Position numbers and translations under genes: made by a program. Below, one piece after another: positions 23,951-33,958 of a DNA stretch of 64,000 nt. The notes under the pieces were generated by a model that was given only the letters and a program-made list of their open reading frames with translations, ran no database searches and was not told where the DNA came from. The stretch covers positions 1 to 64,000 of the forward strand of contig JAQWZF010000003.1 of NCBI GenBank assembly GCA_029253585.1, written 5' to 3'. The first letter of the stretch is position 1; each line of letters begins with the position of its first letter. Source of the stretch: Gammaproteobacteria bacterium (lineage in GTDB: Bacteria > Pseudomonadota > Gammaproteobacteria > Pseudomonadales > Pseudohongiellaceae).

Positions 23951-26107
23951 TTATTTGCTCAGTAACCAGGAGAAAGGGTTGAGCCAGGCGAGGACTCGCT
24001 TCCATGTCTTTGTGTTGATGCTTATTTCTTCTGCAATCTTGTTGCGCAGCTGTAACCACTTCTGTGGATCAGCTCTGTCGGCTTTCCTTGCGCCCAAGGC
24101 AGCGGCGAGATGTTGCTCGGTTAGCTGCTGCATAGTGGGTGCGACGCCTTGCACGCGTCTAGCGAATTGTTCTCGGCTCTCGCCAAACTTGCGATGCAAG
24201 CCGACGGCTGCGAGTTGATCTAACATCGCCCTATAGCTTAGCCGGTACTGCTTGTCTGCTGCGGCTCTGGATGGGATCCAGATGCGGTAGAACTTGACCG
24301 TATAGGCGCTAAGTAACGCCGCTAATACTAGTGCGTAGAATGTGTTGAGAATGAGCAGCAGGTTGATCATCGACGTCTGCTGCGACTGCATGAAATCATC
24401 GAAGGATGCGTCGTTGCGTAGCATGTCCCCCAGCAGTTGCTGCAGGCTGTTCTGTGGATCGGTAGTCATGTCTACGAGGGTTTGCTGTGGAGCGGGGTCG
24501 ACGATAACCCAGCCAACATCGCGGAAATAGATTTCGGGCCAGGCATGGCCGTGGACGGCCTGAATCAAGAGCGATGAGCCTCCGGCCTTGTTGCTTGCGG
24601 GAACCGAGTAGCCGATGCCGACTCGCGCAGGGATGCCCAGGCTGCGGAACATATAGGTCGCTGCGAAGGAGAAGTGCATACAGTAGCCGGTCAGATCGCC
24701 GAATAGGAATGAGGCGGCGGGATCGGTCTCATAGGCATGATCGTTCTTAAGGCTGTAGATGCCGTTCTCGTCCAGATAGGTCTTAACAGCCCATGCCTTG
24801 GCGAAGGGGTCGTTGGCATATTCAGGCTTTAGGTCGGCGATGAGAGACGCGGCCAGTTCCGTGTAGCGGGGGTCATCGGGTAGTTCGAGATATTCGTCCC
24901 ATACCTCTTGCGACCAGTCGGCTCTGCCAAGTTCGCGACCTAGAAGGTAGTTGAAGTCATACTCTGGTGCCAGGGAGTAGGCGTCATAGGTGCGCTTGAA
25001 GCGCAGGTTATTTGGATTGGCGGTGTTCTCGTAGGCAACGGGGCTCTCCAGGCCAAACGGTGTGCGATGCGAAATCAGCATGCCGATGCTGGCGCGAACC
25101 GGTGTGCGTTGATCTTTTGCTCTAGGTAGCTGATTGGCTTCGATGCGCGAGTTGGTAAAGTTTGCTATCAGGTCCTGATCCATATCGCTACGCGTTGTAA
25201 AGTCGAGCATAGTGCCATTGAATTGAGAATAGGCTGATTCACGAAAATAGTAGGAGCCATTTAGAGGCTCGTAGTCATCGCGAAAAACCACGACAGCCAC
25301 AGGCGCTTCTTTGTCTTCGGCGGTGTTCTCGCTATCTCTGAAAGGGTTTTCGCGCTGGGCACTGTTGCCAGCTTGCTCTTGCCCAGTTAGCCCTAGGTCA
25401 TCTGTTAGCTGGGGAGTGGGCAGGCCGAACATGCGCACATAGAACAGAAGTGAAAAACACAGCAGCCCCAGTACGGTGAAGTGATAGGGCAGGCGGCGAT
25501 GATTGTTTTCGATCATTAGCAGTGCCGCCAGGGAGAGCACCGCGCCACAGCCGAAGGCCATCAATATAGACGAGGGGTCGATGCCGCGCGTTAGCGCATA
25601 GTCGCCGATTACGAAGGGCCTGTGGATCATGCCGTTACGATGCGCCGATAGCGTGATGACGAAGGCGGTTGCCACGAACAGTATTTCGATTACTGCGCCG
25701 TAGCTGGTTCGCTGGGCGAGAACGCGCAGGCAGACGGTGAGCGAGGCGCTAATAGCAAAGAACTTGATAAACTCGCCGGTTTTGAAGGATGCCATGGGCG
25801 AGCTTAGGTTGGACAAAAGTGAGGTGCTGGTAAGCAGTGATGCAAGGAATAGCCCCAGCAGAAGAAAACTCAGACTCATTAGATTGATGGTGAAGGAACG
25901 TAACTGCTTCATCGGCGGGTGGCGTATGCCGATGTCGATAAGATAGCAGGCAAACAGACAGCCAATGAAAGAGGCGACTGAGCCGCTCACGACAGTCAGG
26001 GAGAGGCTGAGCAGCCAGTAGCTGCTGGCGATAATAGCGGCGCGTAAGCTGGTCGGCAGGAAATGCGGGGCCGTTGTTGCCTTGGTGCTTGCCTGTTTCA
26101 TTGTCAT
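23951..26107 (-). CDS. tgpA: TgpA-like membrane transglutaminase
   Basis: This 718-residue protein has a block of N-terminal membrane helices (about 25-225, DUF3488-like), a periplasmic transglutaminase core with triad C476 (GYCMHFSFA), H521 (GHAWPEIYF) and D537 (VDPAPQ), then another membrane helix near 585-605 and a short cytoplasmic tail (DUF4129-like). This matches Pseudomonas TgpA, an essential or important periplasmic transglutaminase. It lies between the DUF58 gene (33 bases upstream) and moxR, as expected for this system. Confidence 0.88.
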   Translation of the reverse strand: MTMKQASTKATTAPHFLPTSLRAAIIASSYWLLSLSLTVVSGSVASFIGCLFACYLIDIGIRHPPMKQLRSFTINLMSLSFLLLGLFLASLLTSTSLLSNLSSPMASFKTGEFIKFFAISASLTVCLRVLAQRTSYGAVIEILFVATAFVITLSAHRNGMIHRPFVIGDYALTRGIDPSSILMAFGCGAVLSLAALLMIENNHRRLPYHFTVLGLLCFSLLFYVRMFGLPTPQLTDDLGLTGQEQAGNSAQRENPFRDSENTAEDKEAPVAVVVFRDDYEPLNGSYYFRESAYSQFNGTMLDFTTRSDMDQDLIANFTNSRIEANQLPRAKDQRTPVRASIGMLISHRTPFGLESPVAYENTANPNNLRFKRTYDAYSLAPEYDFNYLLGRELGRADWSQEVWDEYLELPDDPRYTELAASLIADLKPEYANDPFAKAWAVKTYLDENGIYSLKNDHAYETDPAASFLFGDLTGYCMHFSFAATYMFRSLGIPARVGIGYSVPASNKAGGSSLLIQAVHGHAWPEIYFRDVGWVIVDPAPQQTLVDMTTDPQNSLQQLLGDMLRNDASFDDFMQSQQTSMINLLLILNTFYALVLAALLSAYTVKFYRIWIPSRAAADKQYRLSYRAMLDQLAAVGLHRKFGESREQFARRVQGVAPTMQQLTEQHLAAALGARKADRADPQKWLQLRNKIAEEISINTKTWKRVLAWLNPFSWLLSK

Positions 26108-26140
26108 CGCTCTATTTTTAAATCTATATTATTCAATAGC

Positions 26141-27466
26141 TTATACTTTTCTCAGGTTCTGATCGAAACTGAGGCCGGTTTTTCTATCTACAACTATGGT
26201 TGATTCTACTAGTTGCCCCAGAGCGGTCAATAACTTAAGTAAATCGGCTCTGGAGCCAGCAGATTCCTGCTCCCGAGAGACTGCCTTGTCGTCTTGCATA
26301 AGTAGACGCTGCCACAGTTTCTTCGGCTCGCCGTCTCTGAACCCGTCGGTGGCAAGCACCAGGGAGAAATGACCGGGAAAGCGGGCAATTGTCTTCTTCA
26401 ATTGTTCAAACCAGGGAGCAAACTCAGCCCCGGCGAAGACGATACAGTGGGCGCCGGTCTGGCCTCCACTTTGGCTTAGGAAGTCATCCAGCCCATAGCT
26501 GAGGGTCGAGCCGATAGCGCGAGACTTTGCGATGGCATCCAGTGCGGCGGGCAGCGTATTGGCGGGGGTTTCCGATCCATCGGCGGAGAACGCCCAGTCG
26601 TCGCCCAATGCTCCGGTTTCCAGCGCGACGCGCGCAACGGCCGCAGCGGCTTCATCGTTATCGCTGCTAAGCAGATAGGCCACCGTACGATTGCTATGGA
26701 AGACGCTCTTTTCCGCGAGCCTAACGTTCAGCTGTCTGCTGCGCGCAAAGACTTTCCACATGATATTGCGTACGGAATCGCCTGGCACATAAGGGCGAAT
26801 CTCCATGCGGTCACCATCGGGATCTCCGGAGGGATTGGGTATGCCATCCTCGGCGGTCAGTGAGCGCAACAGTGGCAGAGGCTTCACCGTATTGGTCCTT
26901 GGCAGTGCGGTGCAGGAGATGTCTTGTTTTTGTAGCCAGGAGTAACGACAAAAGCCCAGCACATCGCTTACCGTAAATTGGCGCGTAACGCGGTCGGTCT
27001 TGCAGCGTTTATCCGGCACGATCTCTTCGAGTAGATTGCCGTCAGGGGAGACACGTATGCGAGTCTCGACATGGTCTGGATAGATCATCTTCCAGCTGAG
27101 CTTTATTAGTGGAAAGTAATTGAGCGCCGGCAGGATGAAGCCAGTCTCGTTTGGATAACCCGCCTCCACTTTTATAGGTTCGACCCTGGCCAGTTGCTTC
27201 AGGCTTGTGCGTATGCGCCGCTGAATGAAGATGCCGCTGATCACGCAACAGAACAGGCTGAATATTAAGATAGCTAGCGCGCAGATCGCCAGAGAGAACA
27301 CAACCAGGTCCATGGAGCCATAGCCATAGACGCGCAGCGCGTAGGCGGTGAGAACCAAGGTTATTATGCCCTGCAGGGTAAGCGGGAACAGCCCGGCTAG
27401 CCGCCTGAGCAGAGCGACCAGCAATGACTTATTTGGGTGAAATTGAATTTTGAGTCCGGATTGCAT
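26141..27466 (-). CDS. DUF58 domain protein
   Basis: This 441-residue protein has two N-terminal membrane helices (about 18-80) and the DUF58 signature PGDSVRNIMWKVFARSRQLNVRLAEK near residue 230. DUF58 proteins are VWA-like and work with MoxR ATPases and TgpA-type transglutaminases. It is the first gene of a four-gene minus-strand operon (DUF58, TgpA, MoxR, TPR), with short spacing to the next gene. Confidence 0.85.
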   Translation of the reverse strand: MQSGLKIQFHPNKSLLVALLRRLAGLFPLTLQGIITLVLTAYALRVYGYGSMDLVVFSLAICALAILIFSLFCCVISGIFIQRRIRTSLKQLARVEPIKVEAGYPNETGFILPALNYFPLIKLSWKMIYPDHVETRIRVSPDGNLLEEIVPDKRCKTDRVTRQFTVSDVLGFCRYSWLQKQDISCTALPRTNTVKPLPLLRSLTAEDGIPNPSGDPDGDRMEIRPYVPGDSVRNIMWKVFARSRQLNVRLAEKSVFHSNRTVAYLLSSDNDEAAAAVARVALETGALGDDWAFSADGSETPANTLPAALDAIAKSRAIGSTLSYGLDDFLSQSGGQTGAHCIVFAGAEFAPWFEQLKKTIARFPGHFSLVLATDGFRDGEPKKLWQRLLMQDDKAVSREQESAGSRADLLKLLTALGQLVESTIVVDRKTGLSFDQNLRKV

Positions 27467-27559
27467 GGCTGGTCTGTGGATTCGAGATGCCCCGTTACCT
27501 GGCTGTGGTGATTAAGACCCTAGTATTCTCGCCATTCTTACACAGAACGGCGAGAACTA

Positions 27560-28549
27560 TCAGGCATTCACGATCGTCATGCCCTGTTCGTTGTAGCGCG
27601 TACCCTCAACCTGGTCAGCCAGGTCATCCAGCGAGGCGATGGCCTCTGGGATAAGAGTCAATTCCATGGCGGCGAAATTCGTTTTTAAATTGGCGAGTTT
27701 CGTGGTGCCGGCAATTGGCAGGACGTTATTCTGCTTCGCTATTACCCATGCCAGAGCAATCTCGGCAGCACTGACGTCTAGTGATGCGGCAAGACTGAGA
27801 ATGGTATCGACTAGACGCAGATTGGCGGCATAGGCATCGCCGCTAAATCTTGGCTGGGCAGAACCGCGGAAATCTGTTTCTGAGATTTCGCTGTCTCGCT
27901 TGAAGCTGCCGGTTAGCATGCCGCGCCCCAACGGAGAGTAGGCGACTAGACTCGTTCCTGTTTCTTTGCACACTGGCAGTACATCTTGTTCGATCTCGCG
28001 ACTGAATATTGAATATTCTGACTGTACTGCGGTAATGGGGTGGATTGCCTGTGCGCGGAGCAGAGTCTCACCCGAAACTTCGGATAGACCTAGTGCTCCC
28101 ACCTTGCCCTCGGTGACGAGTTTGGCCATCTCGGTAACGGTTTCTTCGATAGGTGTGTTCGGGTCGACCCGATGTAAATAATAGAGATCGATGTGATCGG
28201 TTTGCAATCGGCGCAGAGACCCTTCCGCGGCCTTTCTGCAATTTTCTGGAGAGCCGTCCAGGCCCAGCGGTGCGCCAGTGTCCGGGTCGCGAAGGAAACC
28301 AAACTTGGTAGCGATACGAACTTTGTCGCGTCTATCGCTAAAGGCCTTGCCGAGCAGGCTCTCGTTTCTGCCCACGCCATAGGCTTCAGCGGTATCGAAA
28401 TGATTCACACCGAGATCGATGGCCTCGTGCAGGAGTTTGATGGCCGCAGATTCTTCGGTAGGTGGACCATAGAACTCAGAAAGGCCCATGCAGCCCAAGC
28501 CGATCTGGGTGAGCATGATGTTGGTTTGTCCTAGTTGTTTCTGCGCCAT
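27560..28549 (-). CDS. Aldo/keto reductase
   Basis: This 329-residue NADPH-dependent reductase has an AKR (alpha/beta)8 barrel. The catalytic tetrad is visible: Asp and Tyr in HFDTAEAYGVGRNE, Lys in VRIATKFGF and His in YYLHRVDP. The C-terminal cofactor-binding VLPIAGTTKLANLKTNF and the start (IGLGCMGLSEFYGP) place it in the AKR13/YakC-like group, which reduces aldehydes. The physiological substrate cannot be inferred. It is a single gene between acs and the DUF58 operon. Confidence 0.88.
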   Translation of the reverse strand: MAQKQLGQTNIMLTQIGLGCMGLSEFYGPPTEESAAIKLLHEAIDLGVNHFDTAEAYGVGRNESLLGKAFSDRRDKVRIATKFGFLRDPDTGAPLGLDGSPENCRKAAEGSLRRLQTDHIDLYYLHRVDPNTPIEETVTEMAKLVTEGKVGALGLSEVSGETLLRAQAIHPITAVQSEYSIFSREIEQDVLPVCKETGTSLVAYSPLGRGMLTGSFKRDSEISETDFRGSAQPRFSGDAYAANLRLVDTILSLAASLDVSAAEIALAWVIAKQNNVLPIAGTTKLANLKTNFAAMELTLIPEAIASLDDLADQVEGTRYNEQGMTIVNA

Positions 28550-28638
28550 GGTGTTTCTCTCTCAGGTGTTTCTCTCTTAAATGGTAGTAGCAAATGCTAA
28601 TAGAGGCTTCTCACGAATGGTATTGAGTCTCTTTAGCA

Positions 28639-30576
28639 TTAACGGTTAGCCCTGTTCTCGATGAGTTGCTCGACGACGGCCGGGTCTGCGAGTGTGGTGG
28701 TATCCCCGAGTGTATCCAGTTCGTTCGACGCGATCTTGCGTAAAATGCGGCGCATAATCTTGCCGGATCTTGTCTTCGGCAGGCCCGGTGCGAATTGAAT
28801 AACCTCGGGTCGTGCGAAGGAGCCTATCTCTTTGGCGACAAACTTGAGCAGCGCCGCGCGCAGGTCTTCGCTGGCCTCGGTGCCGGCCATCAGGCTGACA
28901 TAGGCATAGATGCCCTGACCTTTGATGTCATGGGGGTAGCCGACCACAGCGGCTTCCGCAACAGCCGGGTGCAATACCAGCGCGCTCTCTATTTCTGCCG
29001 TTCCAAGTCTATGTCCGGAAACGTTGATAACGTCATCGACGCGACCGGTAACCCAATAGAAGCCATCCTCGTCCCGGTGCGCACTATCGCCGGTAAAATA
29101 GTAACCGGGGTAGGTGGTGAAGTAAGTTTCGATGCAGCGCTGATGGTCACCGTATACGCTGCGAATCTGACTTGGCCAGCTATTGCAGAGCACCAGATTT
29201 CCGGTGGCTGCGCCTTCGATCTCGTTGCCATCGGCATCCAGAAGTGCAGCCTTCACGCCGAAGAAGGGTGTCGTTGCAGAGCCTGGTTTGAGATCGGTTA
29301 CGCCAGGGATCGGAGAGATCATAATCGCTCCGGTTTCTGTCTGCCACCAGGTATCGACGATGGGGCAGCGAGAATCGCCTACTACGTGGTAATACCATTC
29401 CCAGGCCTCTGGATTGATTGGCTCACCTACAGAGCCTAACAAGCGTAATGAGGACCTTGAGGTGCTCTTGACCGGATCGTCGCCGGCTGACATCAGTGCG
29501 CGAATCGCCGTAGGCGCGGTATAGAAAATATTCACCTGGTGCTTGTCGATAACCTGCCAGAAGCGTGACGCATCCGGGTAGGTGGGTACGCCCTCGAACA
29601 TGAGTGTGATGGCACCATTAGCGAGTGGCCCGTAGACGATATAGGAGTGTCCGGTAACCCAGCCTACATCGGCGGTACACCAATAGACGTCACCCTCGTG
29701 ATAGTCGAACACGTACTTGTGGGTGATGCTCACCCCCAGCAGATAGCCGGCCGTTGTGTGAAGAACACCCTTGGGCTTTCCGGTGGAGCCTGATGTATAG
29801 AGAATAAACAGCGGATCTTCGGCGTCCATGAGTTCCGGTTCACATTCGCTGTCCGCCGCCTCTGTGGCTTTGTAGTAGCAGACATCACGGTCCTCAAACC
29901 AGGGGACATCGGCATTGGTACGCCGTACTACAAATACGGAGTGTACATTTGGGCATTGTTCCAAGGCTTGGTCAACATTCGCCTTCAGGGGAATCAGGCG
30001 ACCACCGCGTACACCCTCGTCGGCAGTGATAACCGTCTGGCAGTCAGAGTCCAGTATTCTGTCTTTGATCGATTCGGGGGAAAAGCCGCCAAACACTACA
30101 GAGTGAATGGCCCCGATGCGGGCGCAGGCAAACATCGCATAGGCCGCCTCTGGCACCATGGGCATATAGATGCAGACACGGTCGCCCTTGTTAACGCCTC
30201 GGCTTTTTAGTGCATTCGCTAGTTTGCAAACCTGTTGATGGAGTTCGCGGTAGGTTATCTTCTTATCGGCATCGGGTTCATCACCCTCCCAGATAATCGC
30301 AGTCTGTTCGCCACGGCGTTCGAGATGACGGTCGATACAATTGTAAGCGACGTTTAATTTCGCGCCCTCAAACCAATTGGAATCTGCCTTGGCGAAGTCG
30401 CCGCTAGAGACTTTCTTCCAGGGTTGGTGCCAGTGCAGTAATTTTCCAGCCTGCTCTGCCCAGAAGTCTTCCGGTGCCTCTATGGACTGCTGATACATCT
30501 GGCGAAATGTGTCTTTGTTCAGATAGCTCTTGGCAGCACTTGATTGGGTAACTGGATAGATTTTGTCTTCTGACAT
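28639..30576 (-). CDS. acs: Acetyl-CoA synthetase
   Basis: This 645-residue AMP-forming ligase activates acetate to acetyl-CoA. It has the phosphate-binding loop [45 protein letters not shown] and the C-terminal [15 protein letters not shown], where the Lys is the usual acetylation site. I use ATG 30576 (MSEDKIYP) because AAGGAA precedes it and the N-terminus then matches the family; a longer frame to 30711 would add 45 unrelated residues. Acetate use is a classic target of catabolite control, relevant to the CrcZ-like RNA nearby, although no clear AAYAAYAA motif lies in this leader. Confidence 0.94.
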   Translation of the reverse strand: MSEDKIYPVTQSSAAKSYLNKDTFRQMYQQSIEAPEDFWAEQAGKLLHWHQPWKKVSSGDFAKADSNWFEGAKLNVAYNCIDRHLERRGEQTAIIWEGDEPDADKKITYRELHQQVCKLANALKSRGVNKGDRVCIYMPMVPEAAYAMFACARIGAIHSVVFGGFSPESIKDRILDSDCQTVITADEGVRGGRLIPLKANVDQALEQCPNVHSVFVVRRTNADVPWFEDRDVCYYKATEAADSECEPELMDAEDPLFILYTSGSTGKPKGVLHTTAGYLLGVSITHKYVFDYHEGDVYWCTADVGWVTGHSYIVYGPLANGAITLMFEGVPTYPDASRFWQVIDKHQVNIFYTAPTAIRALMSAGDDPVKSTSRSSLRLLGSVGEPINPEAWEWYYHVVGDSRCPIVDTWWQTETGAIMISPIPGVTDLKPGSATTPFFGVKAALLDADGNEIEGAATGNLVLCNSWPSQIRSVYGDHQRCIETYFTTYPGYYFTGDSAHRDEDGFYWVTGRVDDVINVSGHRLGTAEIESALVLHPAVAEAAVVGYPHDIKGQGIYAYVSLMAGTEASEDLRAALLKFVAKEIGSFARPEVIQFAPGLPKTRSGKIMRRILRKIASNELDTLGDTTTLADPAVVEQLIENRANR

Positions 30577-30809
30577 GAAAGAATTCCTTATTGGATGTTT
30601 TGTAGCCGAATCGCTGCCTGGGGATAGGCGTGTTCTGTGTATGGGGGTAGGGCTGGCAATGCCTCTGCTAAGACTGCTGAATTTGCTGCGAGTGGCAGCA
30701 ATAACGGTCATTTAGTATGCCTCAAAGCGTCTTTTCGGGCAACCGGCTCGACGCTGCAGCCCTTTATTGGCGCGGCAGAACACGGGGGATGGGTCGGTAT
30801 GGTGGGTGG

Positions 30810-31661
30810 TCAGCGGCGCCTGAATCGTATATTGTCTATCAGTCTGCTCTTGCCGATGTAGACAGCGGCGAGAATGGCGAAATGTGAGGTCGCAGGGTCT
30901 GGGCGTTGCAGTGTGTCTGCATCGCAGATCTGGAAATAATCGGGCTTTAGCGAGACTTTCCGCAGCGCCTTCTTTGCCGCTTTCTCGAGCTGCTCGAAAT
31001 CGCTGTTACCCGCAGCAATCTTCTCGGCACAGTCTTTGAGGCAGTTATAGAGATTGGCAGCCTGCTGCCTTTGCTCTTCGCTTAGATAGTTGTTTCTCGA
31101 GCTCATCGCCAGACCGCTTCCTTCTCGATGTGTCTCGATGCCATGAATTGTGATATCGAGGGTCAGGTCTTGCGTGAGTTTTCGAATAATTAGAAATTGT
31201 TGATAGTCTTTCAAGCCAAAGAAGGCGGCATCAGGCTGGACCATATTGAATAGCTTCGTCACAACTGTGGCGACACCGTCGAAGTGGCCAGGCCGGCTAC
31301 TGCCGCAGAAATTTTCGGTTAGACCTGGCACCTTGATAATGGTTTGCAATTCGAGGCTGTCGCCGTAGATCTCTTCAACGGAGGGAAGGAAAAGGCAGTC
31401 ACAGCTCTCAACTTCCAAGCATTCTCTATCGGCTTCCAGTGTGCGCGGATAGGCGCCCAGATCTTCTTTAGCTCCAAACTGCAGTGGGTTGACGAAGATG
31501 CTGCAGACCAGGAAGTCGTAACGGTCTCGCGCCTGCCTGATCAGCTGTAAATGGCCTTCATGCAGATTTCCCATCGTGGGAATCAGGGCGATCGATTTGC
31601 CCTGTGATCTAGCGGTCTTCACCACCTGCCGCAGGTCCTTGATCTTCTTTTGGGTTTGCAT
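30810..31661 (-). CDS. panC: Pantoate-beta-alanine ligase
   Basis: PanC joins pantoate and beta-alanine with ATP to form pantothenate, the CoA precursor. The 283-residue length is normal. Conserved motifs are PTMGNLHEGHLQLI (HIGH-like nucleotide site), FVNPLQFG, and FFGLKDYQQFLIIRKL. It follows panB by 56 bases in the usual panB-panC order. panD is not in the window. Confidence 0.95.
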   Translation of the reverse strand: MQTQKKIKDLRQVVKTARSQGKSIALIPTMGNLHEGHLQLIRQARDRYDFLVCSIFVNPLQFGAKEDLGAYPRTLEADRECLEVESCDCLFLPSVEEIYGDSLELQTIIKVPGLTENFCGSSRPGHFDGVATVVTKLFNMVQPDAAFFGLKDYQQFLIIRKLTQDLTLDITIHGIETHREGSGLAMSSRNNYLSEEQRQQAANLYNCLKDCAEKIAAGNSDFEQLEKAAKKALRKVSLKPDYFQICDADTLQRPDPATSHFAILAAVYIGKSRLIDNIRFRRR

Positions 31662-31717
31662 CTGCGTGGCGCCTATTTAAAAGCAGTGTCCAGGTAAAGC
31701 GTCTTAGTTAAAACGAC

Positions 31718-32530
31718 TTAGTTGAAACAGTGCTCATCGGCAGGAAAAGACTGCGACTTCACAGCCTTCACATAGTCTTCGATGGCGCCGGGAATGCCCT
31801 TGTTGGAATCATTCAGGAAATTCTTAACGAACTTGGGTGAGATTGGTGAGACGCCCAATACATCATGCAGCACCATGATCTGACCCGTCGTGTCGGGGCC
31901 GGCACCGATGCCGATCACCGGGATTTCCAGAGAGTCGGTAACGGTCTTGCCCAGGCTGCGGGGAACGCATTCGAGCAGCAGTGTGCTCGCGCCAGCTTCT
32001 TCCAGCAGTTTCGCTTCGGCGATGATGGCGTCAGCCTGCTCGGTATCGCGTCCCTGTACATGAAAGCCACCGATCCGATTCACCGACTGCGGTGTCAGCC
32101 CCATGTGCGCGCATACGGGTATGCCACGCTCGGCTAGCAGTCTGGTCGTATTCTCGATCCAGGCGCCTCCCTCGAGTTTTACCATGTGCGCGCCGGCCCG
32201 CATTAGGGCAGCCGCGTTTTCGAGTGTTTGTGTCTCTGAGGCATAGCTCATGAAGGGTAGGTCGGCTATGAGTAGTGCTCCCTTGTTACCTCGTTTCACG
32301 CATTGCATATGGTAGATCATGTCATTCATCGTAACCGGCAGCGTACTGTCGTGACCTTGCAGCACCATGCCTAGTGAGTCACCCACAAGAATGACTTCCA
32401 CCCCGGCATCACCCAGAATCGAGGAGAAACAGGCATCGTAGGCGGTCAGACAGGCAAACTTTTCTCCACGTTCCTTTATCTTGAACAGGGTGGTCAGGGT
32501 GACGTTGCCACTTTTTGCTTGTGTGCTCAT
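31718..32530 (-). CDS. panB: 3-methyl-2-oxobutanoate hydroxymethyltransferase
   Basis: PanB transfers a hydroxymethyl group from 5,10-methylene-THF to ketoisovalerate, the first step of pantothenate synthesis. The 270-residue protein has [33 protein letters not shown] (metal-binding Asp), MVKLEGG and [22 protein letters not shown] start at ATG 32530 (MSTQAKSG); the upstream ATG 32560 lacks a ribosome-binding site. In most relatives folK precedes panB; here an NTF2-like gene does. Confidence 0.95.
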   Translation of the reverse strand: MSTQAKSGNVTLTTLFKIKERGEKFACLTAYDACFSSILGDAGVEVILVGDSLGMVLQGHDSTLPVTMNDMIYHMQCVKRGNKGALLIADLPFMSYASETQTLENAAALMRAGAHMVKLEGGAWIENTTRLLAERGIPVCAHMGLTPQSVNRIGGFHVQGRDTEQADAIIAEAKLLEEAGASTLLLECVPRSLGKTVTDSLEIPVIGIGAGPDTTGQIMVLHDVLGVSPISPKFVKNFLNDSNKGIPGAIEDYVKAVKSQSFPADEHCFN

Positions 32531-32690
32531 AGGATCTTCTTGCGATTGCGTCTGCGCCATTGATCGGGAGAGGGATAGTAAGGCGAGAAAAGCGCGTATT
32601 CAAGCCAAACCTGCGCTATTTGGTGTCTGGCGTTAATGGGGCGCAGCGGTGCGAAGGCCTGCAGCATGCCACGAGCGCGCTAGGCCCGGC

Positions 32691-33182
32691 TCAAGCCTGT
32701 TCCATGGCTATCGTGTAATCGTACCAATCGACGATCTTGCCCTCTCTGATAAAGAAAACGCCTACGCCGCGCCAGGTCTTCAAGGCGAAGTCCGAGAAGT
32801 AGTCGATGCGTTCATTGATGACCATCGGTCCTCGCGCAAAGGTGTCGAGCACATCGAAACGGTCGACGTTGTTGATAATCGTCTGGATGCGCTCCGATAC
32901 GGCATCGCGGCCATCGGCCAGCGGCGTTGTCTCGGTCATCCGGTAGGCACCATCGTCGGCAAAAAATGCCATTATTCTATCGAGATCATGGCTGGGCCAC
33001 GCCGCGCAGAAATCATTCACCAGCTTTACATTGGCGGCCTCGTCGGTCGTTAGCTGCGCTGCGCTGGCCGAGCGAGTCATGCTGGTGAGAGCTATCGCTC
33101 CGGCTGCCAGGAATCCTCTTCGGTTCAGTTCTGGCCCTTTTATTTCTGGTATTTCTGACATTTCTGGCTTTTTAGTTTTCAT
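32691..33182 (-). CDS. Tat-exported NTF2-like (limonene epoxide hydrolase-type) protein
   Basis: This 163-residue protein has a twin-arginine signal (NRRGFLAAGAIALTSM, then SASA cleavage) and an NTF2-like fold: VKLVNDFCAAWPSHDLDRIMAFFADDGAYRM and GREGKIVDWYDYTI-like C-terminal strands. It resembles the limonene-1,2-epoxide hydrolase branch of SnoaL-like proteins, but the catalytic Asp-Arg-Asp set was not verified. It sits between the deoxynucleoside kinase and panB genes on the same strand, with no obvious functional link to either. Confidence 0.75.
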   Translation of the reverse strand: MKTKKPEMSEIPEIKGPELNRRGFLAAGAIALTSMTRSASAAQLTTDEAANVKLVNDFCAAWPSHDLDRIMAFFADDGAYRMTETTPLADGRDAVSERIQTIINNVDRFDVLDTFARGPMVINERIDYFSDFALKTWRGVGVFFIREGKIVDWYDYTIAMEQA

Positions 33183-33262
33183 GGTTTCCCCTTAGTTCTC
33201 GGTACCTTTTAATTTGTTCGGTGTTGAATCTGAAGAACTCGCTTTGCGCCGTATAGCTGGTG

Positions 33263-33928
33263 TTAGATGAGTGAGGGGCGCGGGTTGAAATATTGAGTTC
33301 CGGCGCCGGGGGACACTACTCGTTTTACCAGTTGCACGTAGTCATCTTCATTGTTCACGAGGTCGATATCTGCGCTGTTCACGATGAGCAGCGGCGAACT
33401 GTTGTAGTAGTGAAAGAACTCGGCATAGGCTTCATTCAGGTTCTCCAGATAACTGCGCTCGATGAGTTGCTCGGCATCGACACCACGTTTTTGAATTCTG
33501 CCTAGCAAGACCTCGGTGGGTGCCTGCAGATAGATAACCAGATCGGGTACCGGTGCATCGATAGTGAGATGGCGGTATACATTGAGATAGAGCTCAAACT
33601 CATCGGGTTCGAGATTTTGCTGGGCGAACAATTGATCCTTGTCGATCAAGAAATCGGCTACCCGCACCGGTTCGAACATGTCGTTCTGACGTAGGTCTTG
33701 AATCTGCTGGGCGCGTTGAAAAAGAAAGAAGAGTTGCGTTGATAGGGCGTGCTGCTTTGGGTTCTGATAGAAGCGATCGAGGAAAGGATTGTCCTCGCTT
33801 TTCTCAAGTAATAGCTCGTAGTTGAAAGTGTCGGCGAGGCGTTTCGTTAGCGTGGTCTTGCCTACGCCTATAGGCCCCTCTACCGCAATGTAGCGAGGAG
33901 CTTCTCTGCTAGTATCGCCAAGTGTCAT
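33263..33928 (-). CDS. Deoxynucleoside kinase
   Basis: This 221-residue member of the deoxynucleoside kinase family (dCK/dGK/TK2 type) phosphorylates deoxynucleosides for salvage. The P-loop is EGPIGVGKTTLTKRL; the YLQAPTEVLLGRIQKRG block is the ERS-type LID region. In many gammaproteobacteria this gene is found between folK or pcnB and panB. Here it starts 30 bases after pcnB ends, so no folK lies between them. Base specificity (dA, dG) is not determined. Confidence 0.86.
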   Translation of the reverse strand: MTLGDTSREAPRYIAVEGPIGVGKTTLTKRLADTFNYELLLEKSEDNPFLDRFYQNPKQHALSTQLFFLFQRAQQIQDLRQNDMFEPVRVADFLIDKDQLFAQQNLEPDEFELYLNVYRHLTIDAPVPDLVIYLQAPTEVLLGRIQKRGVDAEQLIERSYLENLNEAYAEFFHYYNSSPLLIVNSADIDLVNNEDDYVQLVKRVVSPGAGTQYFNPRPSLI

Positions 33929-33958
33929 TGTCGTTGTGCGATTCCTGGTTTTACGGGA

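Noticed and set aside
28795-29439. 214-residue open frame antisense to acs
   Set aside because: Shadow of a strongly conserved gene, with no start signal.
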